Source: Methanocorpusculum sp. (GTDB lineage Archaea > Halobacteriota > Methanomicrobia > Methanomicrobiales > Methanocorpusculaceae). Taken from it: DNA of 5,163 bases. A model generated the notes under the pieces. It did no database searches. It was given only the letters and a program-made list of their open reading frames with translations, and was not told the origin of the DNA. The position numbers and the translations under genes are program-made. Numbering within the stretch: position 1 is the first letter of the stretch; each line of letters opens with the position of its first letter. Location of the stretch: contig DALTVX010000124.1 in NCBI GenBank assembly GCA_029987395.1, positions 1 to 5,163 of the forward strand, written 5' to 3'. Shown here one piece after another: positions 1-4,794 of this stretch.

Positions 1-1133
1 ACGGAGATGAAGTTCCAGCCTTTAATCAGCGGGAGAGAAGAAATTGGTGTGTTTGGGTTTTCATCTTTTTTCCATACAGCGTAGAGAATGAGAGAGGCAC
101 CATCGATATCCAGGAGATTTCTGACGCTTTGGTTATCGGTATAGATGACAGATCCTTCGGCGGTTGCTGCCCAGCCGGAAAATACACTTGCCTCTTTAAC
201 GAATGTGTTGGAACTCAGATTCTGCGTCTTATTATAAGTGAACAGTTGATCGTTCATGTTTCCGGTACCGCCGTCTGCATCATATTTTATGATATACGTG
301 ATCTCCGGCACCGGTTTTCCCACAATTATACGTGTATTTGGAGCATAGTAATTTATTTCATCAATAAATAATGCAGCTGTCGGTTTGTCAGATACATAAA
401 TGACACTGTCGGATTTCATGGCGCTATAACTATTAGAACCAAAGGCAGAGTTTTCGATTGAAGATAAGGCTGTTGTGTTGCTCATATCAACTACTTCAAG
501 ATTTGAGCAACCAAAAAATACGACTTGTTTAATGGATGTTACACTATTACCTATTTTCACTGTTGTGAGTGAGGTGCAATCAGAAAATGCTCTCTCTCCA
601 ATGGATGTTACGCTGTCAGGGATGATGACAGAGGTGAGGGAAGTGCAACCTTTAAAAGTACTAGATTCGATGGAGGTCACACTTTTACCAAGGGTGATGG
701 AAGTGAGGGAATGGCAACCAGAAAATGCACCAGTTCCAATGGACGTTACGCTGTCAGGGATGACAACAGACGTGAGGGAACTGCAACCATAAAATGCCTG
801 GTATCCGATGGAGGTCACGCTATCGGGGATGACAACAGAGGTGAGGGAACTGCAACCAGAAAATGCACTTCCTCCGATGGACGTTACACCGGAACTAAGT
901 GAAACTGTTGTAATATTATCTTTATACATGTACCAACCAGGTCGTTTATTAGAAGAATAATCTGTCATATCACCGCTACCAGTGATTTCCAATACCCCGG
1001 TCTCCGTTGTCAGCGTCCATGTTAGGCCTGCTCCACAACTCCCGCTGTATGTCGCGGCCGTAGCGCCGCCCACAAAAAAAATCAGGATCAGGACAAGCAC
1101 AAGCAAAGACAGGAATCTCTTTTTACAATTCAT
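1..1133 (-). CDS. Secreted BspA-type leucine-rich-repeat surface protein, C-terminus cut by window edge
   Basis: The frame is open from the ATG at 1133 to the window edge: 377 codons plus two bases, no stop. Residues 5-27 are a signal peptide: basic start, a leucine/valine-rich core and a small-residue end (GGATAA). Residues 77-214 hold six 23-residue BspA/TpLRR-type leucine-rich repeats with the core 'SVTSIG..AF.GC.SLTS', followed by a degenerate one. Residues 281-354 ('YDADGGTGNM ... FSGWA ... LYAVW') match the Listeria-Bacteroides (InlB B / Flg_new) repeat pattern. The last residues, 'LPLIKGWNFIS', resemble the opening of a C-terminal domain I associate with surface proteins of methanogens. 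The family is extracellular and usually linked to adhesion or protein contacts; the exact role here is unknown. No good Shine-Dalgarno or well-placed TATA box is visible, but the signal peptide supports this start. The gene stands alone, divergent from the rest of the window. Confidence 0.93.
   Translation of the reverse strand, partial: MNCKKRFLSLLVLVLILIFFVGGATAATYSGSCGAGLTWTLTTETGVLEITGSGDMTDYSSNKRPGWYMYKDNITTVSLSSGVTSIGGSAFSGCSSLTSVVIPDSVTSIGYQAFYGCSSLTSVVIPDSVTSIGTGAFSGCHSLTSITLGKSVTSIESSTFKGCTSLTSVIIPDSVTSIGERAFSDCTSLTTVKIGNSVTSIKQVVFFGCSNLEVVDMSNTTALSSIENSAFGSNSYSAMKSDSVIYVSDKPTAALFIDEINYYAPNTRIIVGKPVPEITYIIKYDADGGTGNMNDQLFTYNKTQNLSSNTFVKEASVFSGWAATAEGSVIYTDNQSVRNLLDIDGASLILYAVWKKDENPNTPISSLPLIKGWNFIS
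492..905 (-). repeat. Six tandem 69-bp units encoding leucine-rich repeats
   Basis: Six consecutive 69-bp units encode residues 77-214 of the surface protein. The second, third and fifth units are the most alike and share 'IPDSVTSIG' in translation; the last is most diverged. Similar codons are reused between units, which suggests duplication within the gene. Such arrays can gain or lose units by recombination. Confidence 0.9.
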
Positions 1134-1307
1134 GATACCACACACATTTATAATGAATTTCTTTTGGGTGTTAACCTCGATTAATCTATTGTAAATGTTA
1201 TCAGGATCTATGAGGCGATTCTATCAATATGCTGATTCGGCGGAGAGACTCAGTGAAGATTCACAGGCCTATCCAAAATCGATCGAAGACCACACCGTAC
1301 TCTCACG

Positions 1308-1514
1308 GGAGCCGCTGGGGCGGCGACAGGATTTGCCCGAACGCTCCCGATGAGGGATGAACCGGCGTGTCGATAGCGGGCTGCCCTGAAAGGGCGGCCT
1401 TAGCCGAGCAAGTCAATAGACTTGCGAGAGATACGACGAGTTCAAGTGAGGAAAAGCAAATCCGATTCTGGAAGCCCGAAGGGCGGGATTCGCGCCGATT
1501 CGCGGTTGGTTTTA
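1308..1514 (+). repeat. Hairpin-rich interspersed repeat, copy A
   Basis: This GC-rich block recurs as an inverted copy (B, 4587-4794) and as partial direct copies C (from 4882) and D (from 5024). It begins with the hairpin GCCGC-TGGG-GCGGC (1311-1324), followed by 'GACAGGATTTGCCCGAACG' and 'CCCGATGAGGGATGAACC'. The middle carries GCCCT-GAA-AGGGC (1383-1395) and GCAAGTC-AATA-GACTTGC (1408-1425). It ends with 'GCAAATCCGATTCTGG', a GCCCGAAGGGC hairpin and 'GCGCCGATTCGCGGTTGG' before a short T-run. GGATTTGC near the left end and GCAAATCC near the right end are inverted copies of each other. No transposase is encoded, and the open frames over it (1303-1566 minus, 1367-1636 plus) have no recognisable protein. 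It is therefore a non-autonomous repeat, either MITE-like or a structured RNA or terminator-type element. Confidence 0.88.
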
Positions 1515-1878
1515 TCTCATGTGTCCACACCCACCCCGTACACGAAATCGAAATATATCCCCACAAATTTCATAATTTTTCGAAAACGTATTACGTAAAA
1601 ACCAACCTTCAAATATCCAAAAACCCTACAAAATAGTAACATAAGATCGTAAAGGAAAAACATGAAAGCCCGGCGTACGAATCCTGCGGGATGACGAGCT
1701 ATTTGGGGCAGAATGCGCAAAAAACTAAGTCGTACTCATCTGTTCACGGGCGACATTGAATTTCCTTCTCGGTCTTCCTCACGACAAAAAAACATCGTGA
1801 AACACGGAAAATAAAAAAAAGCGGAGCCATCCGTATACGGGAAATTCTATTTAGAACAGGCACCCGTCCGGGAAAAAT
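1515..1878. other. Intergenic region without a supported gene
   Basis: I find no convincing gene between repeat A and the small RHH gene. The region is AT-rich with purine runs near 1795-1822. It has a TTTTCGAAAA palindrome (1577-1586) directly before ACGTATTACGT (1586-1596), which partly resembles the right edge of the AT-rich array near 2280-2298. A CACGA/TCGTG inverted pair lies near 1780-1800. A minus-strand frame at 1517-1720 is rich in phenylalanine and valine, reads into repeat A, and matches no family I know. Confidence 0.5.
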
Positions 1879-1887
1879 ACATAAAAA
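1879..1887 (+). promoter_or_regulatory. Possible archaeal TATA region for the 1906 RHH gene
   Basis: The stretch 'GGAAAAATACATAAAAATT' places an AT-rich TATA-like core about 25 bases before the ATG at 1906, preceded by purines that could act as a TFB recognition element. This spacing suits a leaderless transcript starting at or next to the start codon, which would explain the lack of a Shine-Dalgarno sequence. A second AT core, TTATTTAAA (1888-1896), is too close to the ATG for that start. Confidence 0.4.
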
Positions 1888-1905
1888 TTATTTAAACATG
1901 AAAAA

Positions 1906-2130
1906 ATGTCATTAATAGACAACGCACAAACAGCGACGAGCGTAAACATGGGCATCGCTTGCCGAGCAAAACGACAACGACTAACTAAATCAGCCAGCGT
2001 AAAACTCTCCAGATACGAAAGAGAAGGAGCAGAAACAGCAGCAGAAGAACAAGGTCTGCTCATCTCCGACGTCTTCAGGATCGCCCTAGACCGCTACCTG
2101 GAAGAATACAAAAAAGCCAAACGACGCTGA
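1906..2130 (+). CDS. Small ribbon-helix-helix (CopG/Arc-like) DNA-binding protein
   Basis: This 74-residue protein ends in a recognisable ribbon-helix-helix fold. A strand at about residues 30-36 ('ASVKLSR') is followed by helix A at 37-50 (YEREGAETAAEEQG), a turn 'LLIS', and helix B at 53-68 ('SDVFRIALDRYLEEYKKA'). The 'G.LISD.FR.AL..YL' pattern is typical of CopG/Arc-type repressors, which dimerise through the strand and insert it into the DNA major groove. Residues 1-29 are basic and of unknown function. The start at 1906 fits a leaderless TATA arrangement; an internal ATG at 1948 would still leave the whole RHH domain. The gene is monocistronic, with a terminator hairpin 15 bp after the stop. 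The phased AT-rich motif array 100 bp downstream is a candidate operator. It could be an autorepressor, an antitoxin without a visible toxin, or a plasmid copy-control protein. Confidence 0.8.
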   Translation: MSLIDNAQTATSVNMGIACRAKRQRLTKSASVKLSRYEREGAETAAEEQGLLISDVFRIALDRYLEEYKKAKRR

Positions 2131-2144
2131 ACCCAAAGATCACC

Positions 2145-2168
2145 GGGTCCAAGACCCCCCACTTTTTT
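2145..2168 (+). terminator. Hairpin plus T-run terminator after the RHH gene
   Basis: A stem GGGTC-CAA-GACCC (2145-2157) is followed by a C-run and six Ts (2163-2168), starting 15 bases after the stop codon of the RHH gene. Archaeal termination needs mainly the T-run; the stem strengthens the call. Confidence 0.65.
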
Positions 2169-2231
2169 CATCCAGCTCCCCTATTCCAGCAGCACTACCT
2201 CAAAAAACACACAGAGCTCAAACCTTAAAAA

Positions 2232-2287
2232 ACGTAATATAACATATTATAACATGTTATAACATAACATATTATAACATATTACGT
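2232..2287. promoter_or_regulatory. Phased ATAACAT array inside an inverted repeat: operator, partition or iteron-like site
   Basis: The heptamer ATAACAT occurs five times, starting at 2239, 2249, 2259, 2264 and 2274, so four of the five share a 10-bp or 5-bp helical register. Two identical 17-base units (2239-2255 and 2264-2280) lie 25 bp apart. The centre contains the perfect 16-bp palindrome TTATAACATGTTATAA (2247-2262). The block is closed by 9-bp inverted arms, ACGTAATAT (2232-2240) and ATATTACGT (2279-2287). Only four bases outside A/T/C-containing motifs interrupt it. RHH proteins commonly bind tandem short repeats cooperatively, and RHH genes lie on both sides, so it may be their operator. 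AT-rich iterons or a partition site are alternatives. Confidence 0.6.
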
Positions 2288-2297
2288 GAAAACTCAC

Positions 2298-2510
2298 CAT
2301 TATATCATAAAACATCCAATAATTCTGTGAGGACAAAACCTCAGGAGAACCACCACAAAACACAACCAAAAACACAAAGAATGTCTGCCCGATTCTCACG
2401 TTAGAAGGAAAGAACAGGAACAGACACTCTTTTATTGGACCTTTAGGCTAATCAAAATTTCCTAAAACATTCAAAACAGATCAGACACAGCAACTGACCG
2501 GATCACATCG
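2298..2510. other. Gene-free AT-rich spacer
   Basis: No open frame of substance is seen here. TGTCTG (2382-2387) and CAGACA (2421-2426) form an inverted pair followed by TCTTTT, which could act as a weak terminator. ACTGACC at 2492-2498 is an isolated inverse copy of the heptamer that starts its array at 2511. Confidence 0.4.
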
Positions 2511-2545
2511 GTGGTCAGTGGTCAGTGGTCAGTGGTCAGTGGTCA
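2511..2545 (+). repeat. Heptamer array, five perfect copies of GTGGTCA
   Basis: Five uninterrupted copies of GTGGTCA fill 35 bases. Arrays of this heptamer, read as 'VVSGQWS' when translated, are familiar from several bacterial and archaeal genomes as short tandemly repeated sequences. They are normally intergenic and variable in copy number. Here the array is matched by an oppositely oriented array at 2727-2754, so the two could pair into a stem of about 20 bp. Confidence 0.92.
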
Positions 2546-2649
2546 CCGGCAAAACAGAAAAAAAGAAGACCCAGCAAATTTCCAGCCGTACTCTCACCCA
2601 GAGAGATAGACTGCCGAAATACTCTTGTTGTACTTATTTCTTTCTAAAA

Positions 2650-2657
2650 GTATATAT
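2650..2657 (+). promoter_or_regulatory. Archaeal TATA box for the downstream operon
   Basis: GTATATATAG with a purine-rich CTAAAA just upstream is the best TATA/BRE match in the window. The expected transcription start is around 2678-2682. That gives either a leaderless 18-codon ORF at 2680 or a leader of about 108 nt before the operon start at 2788. The promoter sits between the two inverted heptamer arrays, and the right array would lie in the leader. Confidence 0.6.
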
Positions 2658-2679
2658 AGTTACTGTCAAGTCTGAAAAA

Positions 2680-2736
2680 ATGAAAACAAAAAAAATAGGG
2701 AGCATCACCTATCCGTCAAAAGTCAGTGACCTATGA
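2680..2736 (+). CDS. Possible leaderless 18-residue leader peptide
   Basis: An ATG falls exactly where the start expected from the 2650 TATA box would be. It opens an 18-codon frame, MKTKKIGSITYPSKVSDL, that stops at 2736 inside the right heptamer array. Leaderless translation is common in archaea, so this could be a short leader peptide. It may equally be chance, since the purine-rich sequence readily gives lysine codons. I recognise no family. Confidence 0.2.
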   Translation: MKTKKIGSITYPSKVSDL

Positions 2737-2754
2737 CCACTGACCACTGACCAC
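2727..2754 (-). repeat. Heptamer array, inverted: three perfect copies and one degenerate
   Basis: TGACCAC, the reverse complement of GTGGTCA, is repeated three times at 2734-2754 and preceded by a degenerate TGACCTA at 2727-2733. With the array at 2511-2545 it brackets about 190 bp containing the TATA box and the expected transcription start. It lies 33 bp before the first gene of the operon. Confidence 0.9.
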
Positions 2755-2787
2755 CACGGATAAAAGCACTCCCAGAACATCACAAAA

Positions 2788-3252
2788 ATGAGACAACACA
2801 TCTACCTCAACATAACAGACGAGGAGTTCAAGACCCTCGACCGTATAGCAAACGACCTCGAATTTGTCAGCCGCACCGACCTCTTCACCTCCTGCGCCCA
2901 TCTCATCCTCTATGGAAAGACAGCCGCAGGCGAACCGTCGCCTGACCCCTTCACCGAGCAGGAGCTCACAAAACTCCATGACCACAGCCAAAACATCGAC
3001 TGCATGCAGAAAACCTTCATGCAGATCGTGCATGAAACAGCATTCCCGATCATCGCCATGAAAGGCATCGCCTCGGCTGAACACGCATTCGGCGAGGACA
3101 TCAAACATCTCCTCTATGAACGCTGCGGCATGGTCCCTGAAGACATCGAGATCCGCGACTGGTTCCGGCTCTTCAAAAACCTCCATCGGGCAGAGCTACT
3201 GGAGTACCGCACCAAACAGTTCACCGCCGCGATCCGGGAGGAGGCAGAATGA
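2788..3252 (+). CDS. RHH-domain protein with a 110-residue C-terminal extension, first gene of operon
   Basis: The N-terminus fits a ribbon-helix-helix domain. A strand at residues 2-9 ('RQHIYLNI') is followed by helix A at 11-26 ('DEEFKTLDRIANDLEF'), a 'VSRTD' turn, and helix B at 31-42 ('LFTSCAHLILY'). In RHH regulators this segment dimerises and binds DNA. The remaining residues (43-154) are mostly helical and charged, with no motif I recognise; a 'DWFRLFKN' segment lies near 124-131. The length of 154 residues is well above a minimal CopG repressor, so residues 43-154 may bind a ligand or partner. There is no Shine-Dalgarno before 2788, unlike the three later genes. It overlaps the next gene by ATGA (3249-3252). 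As first gene of the operon and carrier of a DNA-binding fold, it is plausibly the operon's regulator, perhaps acting at the repeats just upstream. The N-terminal fold is fairly secure; the role is inferred. Confidence 0.8.
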   Translation: MRQHIYLNITDEEFKTLDRIANDLEFVSRTDLFTSCAHLILYGKTAAGEPSPDPFTEQELTKLHDHSQNIDCMQKTFMQIVHETAFPIIAMKGIASAEHAFGEDIKHLLYERCGMVPEDIEIRDWFRLFKNLHRAELLEYRTKQFTAAIREEAE

Positions 3253-3515
3253 CCCAGATGATCGGCGACGCACCCGGCGATTTTGCCGCCTGGCACAAAC
3301 TCATCACCGGTGCCTGGATCTATAACGTCGTCACCGGCGAGGTCATCAGCATGAGCACCAACAAACCGCTGGTCTTTCTCTCTGATCGAAAGAATGCCTC
3401 GGTTAGGACCAATGTCCACGGACATATGTTCACCGTGAAGAAGGATCGGATCGCAAAAGTCGCGGTCTGGATCGGGAGATGCGAAGGGCACATCCTTATT
3501 GGAGGGAACACATGA
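3249..3515 (+). CDS. Hypothetical 88-residue protein, second gene of operon
   Basis: The start ATG overlaps the preceding stop (ATGA) and follows a strong ribosome binding site, GGGAGGAGG (3236-3244), four bases upstream, so translation is well supported. The predicted content is mostly beta: 'WIYNVVTGEVISM' (23-35), 'PLVFLSDRKNASVRTNVHGHMFTV' region (40-63) and 'RIAKVAVWIG' (67-76). The order of a 'G.V.S' turn, an alternating middle, and then a 'VHGHMFTVKKDRIA' stretch is faintly like the NUMOD4/HNH accessory DNA-binding modules of phage homing endonucleases. No HNH catalytic residues are present, and the likeness may be superficial. No signal peptide or membrane segment is visible. It sits between a DNA-binding protein and another unknown, all co-translated. 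I do not recognise it and assign no function. Confidence 0.8.
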   Translation: MTQMIGDAPGDFAAWHKLITGAWIYNVVTGEVISMSTNKPLVFLSDRKNASVRTNVHGHMFTVKKDRIAKVAVWIGRCEGHILIGGNT

Positions 3516-4015
3516 CCGAACATATGGCAGCTGATCTCTCGCCTGCCGCACTTGAGATCCTGCTCCTCGAGTGGTGGCCGCTGCCCACTGATGAATATGC
3601 GGCAGCATACCGGTATCAGGATCTTCTCCACTGTATGAAAGAGATTCAGAGCATGTTCGAGATGCGGCATAAGGAGCTGATCAGGATGATCCAGCAGGAG
3701 GATCTTGTTTCGGAGGAGTTCGTGATCGAGATCCCGATGGACACCGTCGTGAACGCGGATCTGCTCCGGGATGAGCTGCCGGATGTGTATGATGAGCTGG
3801 TGTTCATCAAGCCGTCGGACGCGAAGCGGTTCCTGGGTCTAAAGACCTTGTATGATCTTTCTGTGGAGAAGGCGGGGCGTGGTCGTGTCGGGGAGGTGGA
3901 GCGGGTGAATCTGCTGGATCTACGAAAGATGCTCCCGCTAAGGGAGGCGGAGAGGTATATGAAAGAGGTGCCGCACGAGAGCCTGACACGGGTGGCGAGA
4001 CGGGAGGAGGAATGA
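3512..4015 (+). CDS. Hypothetical 167-residue protein, third gene of operon
   Basis: The frame opens at 3479, but the ATG at 3512 is preferred. It overlaps the previous stop as ATGA and has GGAGGG (3501-3506) five bases upstream, giving 167 residues. Residues about 8-35 are hydrophobic and tryptophan-containing ('ALEILLLEWWPLP'). Residues 36-64 form a long charged helix with coiled-coil potential. Residues 69-110 ('FVIEIPMDTVVNADLLRDEL', then 'PDVYDELVFIKPSDAKRFLG') form a compact acidic segment. This last part loosely recalls small phage proteins found near recombination exonucleases, in which a 'LR.E.P..Y' stretch precedes a 'K...RF' motif; the link is weak. The C-terminus is basic and helical. 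There is no signal peptide or clear membrane segment. Co-translation with RHH and HTH proteins points to a DNA-related accessory module. Function unknown. Confidence 0.82.
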   Translation: MTEHMAADLSPAALEILLLEWWPLPTDEYAAAYRYQDLLHCMKEIQSMFEMRHKELIRMIQQEDLVSEEFVIEIPMDTVVNADLLRDELPDVYDELVFIKPSDAKRFLGLKTLYDLSVEKAGRGRVGEVERVNLLDLRKMLPLREAERYMKEVPHESLTRVARREEE

Positions 4016-4170
4016 TATGGTATGAACGGGGTGAACCATCAGGTTCGCGCTCAGTGGATGCGGGTTGGACGCGAAGCGGACGACCTCAGCCGAGCAAACC
4101 GAAGGTTTGCGAGCAAGGTTCTTCCTTGCGACTGCAGACCAGGGATGAAGCGGGGGTTCACCCCCGATGA
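4012..4170 (+). CDS. 52-residue ORF: original gene start read through an inserted repeat
   Basis: The ATG at 4012 overlaps the preceding stop (ATGA) and has the best ribosome binding site available, GGAGGAGG (4003-4010). Translation begins MIWYE, then enters the hairpin element at 4027 and continues open through it, giving 'GWTRSGRPQPSKPKVCEQG' and ending 'AGVHPR'. It stops at TGA 4168-4170, which overlaps the ATG of the HTH gene at 4167. The HTH protein begins MKQWYE, so 'WYE' occurs at both starts. I infer that 4012 was the original start of the HTH gene and that the element separated it from its body. The peptide has no recognisable domain. Its likely value is carrying ribosomes to the HTH start, since that start has no Shine-Dalgarno of its own. 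Repeat copy B, read on its minus strand, gives nearly the same 'GWTRSGQPQPSK' stretch. Confidence 0.5.
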   Translation: MIWYERGEPSGSRSVDAGWTRSGRPQPSKPKVCEQGSSLRLQTRDEAGVHPR

Positions 4171-4184
4171 AGCAATGGTATGAA
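4017..4184 (+). mobile_element. Hairpin element E inserted at a gene start, with 10-bp flanking direct repeats
   Basis: The 10-mer ATGGTATGAA occurs at 4017-4026 and again at 4175-4184, flanking 148 bp of repeat-family sequence. The likeness extends to ATGA on the far side of each copy, with a 3-bp length difference between them. Inside are the stem-loops GAACC-ATCA-GGTTC (4033-4046), GCAAACC-GAA-GGTTTGC (4094-4110), GCAAGG-TTCTT-CCTTGC (4113-4129) and CGGGGGT-TC-ACCCCCG (4151-4166). The ends CGGGGTGAACC (4027-4037) and GGTTCACCCCCG (4155-4166) are near-inverted repeats. The stretch 'GCGGGTTGGACGCGAAGCGG' is shared with copy B. Terminal inverted repeats, a flanking direct repeat and no coding capacity suggest a MITE-like element mobilised in trans. 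Confidence 0.7.
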
Positions 4185-4367
4185 TATCCGATCCTATCCG
4201 ACAGGGAGCGATTTCTCGAACTGATGCGAAGCGGCATGACGGTCCGAGACATCGCTCTTCAGATTGGATGCCCTGAATCGGCGGTCAGAACTGCAGAGAG
4301 GAGACATAAGATGAGGAGGCCTGTTGTGATCATATCAGACGAGCTCCGGCGAAAGCTGGAACTCTAA
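4167..4367 (+). CDS. Small helix-turn-helix protein, last gene of operon
   Basis: This 66-residue protein carries a trihelical helix-turn-helix. The first helix spans about residues 12-22 ('DRERFLELMRS'), then 'GMTVRDIALQIGC' (23-35) gives the second helix and turn, and 'PESAVRTAERRHKM' (36-49) the recognition helix. The 'GMTVRDIA..IGC..SAV' pattern is that of homeodomain-like and transposase/sigma-type HTH proteins. The tail 'RRPVVIISDELRRKLEL' may be a dimerisation or anchoring segment. It is likely a DNA-binding regulator or accessory factor. The start codon lies immediately after element E and has no Shine-Dalgarno; it overlaps the stop of the 52-codon read-through ORF by ATGA, so coupled translation is likely. 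The ancestral N-terminus was probably MIWYEYPILS rather than today's MKQWYEYPILS. A T8 run follows the stop directly. Confidence 0.75.
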   Translation: MKQWYEYPILSDRERFLELMRSGMTVRDIALQIGCPESAVRTAERRHKMRRPVVIISDELRRKLEL

Positions 4368-4375
4368 TTTTTTTT
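4368..4375 (+). terminator. Poly-T terminator of the operon
   Basis: Eight consecutive Ts follow the TAA stop of the HTH gene without a gap. A T-run on the non-template strand is enough for archaeal RNA polymerase to terminate. The GC-rich hairpin GGAGCG-GAC-CGCTCC lies just downstream (4386-4400). Confidence 0.7.
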
Positions 4376-4377
4376 CT

Positions 4378-4551
4378 GGCGGGTTGGAGCGGACCGCTCC
4401 GTAGGAGTGGTCTTAGCAGAGCAAGCCAATAGGCTTGCGATCAAGCGAGCGAAGCTAAGGGGGCGACCTTAGCCGAGGCGGGGCAGGCTCAATGAGCACG
4501 CCCTCAGCTGAGCCAGCCGAAGGTTGGCGATCAAGGCTTTGCCTTGCGAGT
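4378..4551 (+). repeat. Array of stem-loops of the same repeat family (region F)
   Basis: This stretch strings together stems GGAGCG-GAC-CGCTCC (4386-4400), GCAAGCC-AATA-GGCTTGC (4421-4438), GCCAGCC-GAA-GGTTGGC with one G:U pair (4512-4528), and CAAGGC-TTT-GCCTTG (4532-4546). CTTAGC (4412-4417) and GCTAAG (4454-4459) could enclose the second stem. The pair of stems at 4512-4546 corresponds in order and spacing to the pair at 4094-4129 in element E, but with different bases. The linker 'CTTAGC.GAGCAAG' recurs. No outer boundary like those of copies A, B and D is visible, so F seems to be built from inner cassettes only. No gene is supported here. Confidence 0.75.
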
Positions 4552-4586
4552 CAGGAAGTGTATGGGATCGGTGTGGCTTTATTAAA

Positions 4587-4794
4587 AAAACCAACCGCGA
4601 ATCGGCGCTAATCCCGCCCTTCGGGCTCCCAGAATCGGATTTGCTCTTCCTCACTTGAACTCGGCGGGCCTCTCGCAAGTCTATCGACTTGCTCGGCTGA
4701 GGTTGTCCGCTTCGCGTCCAACCCGCCATCGTCCCGCCGGTTCATCCCTCATCGGGAACGTTCGGGCAAATCCTGTCGCCGCCCCAGCGGCTCC
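4587..4794 (-). repeat. Hairpin-rich interspersed repeat, copy B, inverted
   Basis: Read on the minus strand from 4794, this copy follows copy A almost base for base at both ends: GCCGC-TGGG-GCGGC, 'GACAGGATTTGCCCGAACG', and at the far end 'GCAAATCCGATTCTGGGAG' and 'GCGCCGATTCGCGGTTGG' followed by a T-run. Its middle differs. It has the 'GCGGGTTGGACGCGAAGCGG' module shared with element E, and the stem GCAAGTC-TATC-GACTTGC (4675-4692 on the plus strand). A minus-strand open frame at 4469-4729 crosses it but is repeat-derived. With copy A it forms a long inverted repeat about 3.1 kb apart enclosing all the small plus-strand genes. Confidence 0.88.

Noticed and set aside
475..902. Plus-strand open frames across the leucine-rich repeats
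   Set aside because: Their repeats are the antisense reading of the 69-bp units of the minus-strand surface protein, which has a signal peptide and known domains.
1146..1157. TATA box for the surface protein ('TCATTATAAAT' on the minus strand)
   Set aside because: It lies only about 17 bases before the ATG, which would put transcription start inside the gene; no better candidate is clear.
1655..1690. tRNA-like T-arm suggestion in 'GGCGTACGAATCCTGCG'
   Set aside because: The arm does not pair properly, there is no GGTTC core, and no acceptor or anticodon stem can be formed around it.
1517..1720. Minus-strand 67-codon frame with hydrophobic segments
   Set aside because: Low-complexity phenylalanine/valine content from AT-rich DNA, overlap with repeat A, and no ribosome binding site or recognised family.
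2511..2754. CRISPR array
   Set aside because: Repeats are 7-bp units without spacers; no other array of direct repeats with unique spacers exists in the window.
2731..3186. Long minus-strand open frame opposite the RHH-extension gene
   Set aside because: It is the mirror of the plus-strand gene, which has an RHH fold and an ATGA junction with the next gene; this frame matches nothing and begins in the heptamer array.
4469..4729. Minus-strand 86-codon open frame
   Set aside because: It lies wholly in repeat family sequence (F and copy B), and its translation consists of hairpin modules; no promoter or ribosome binding site.
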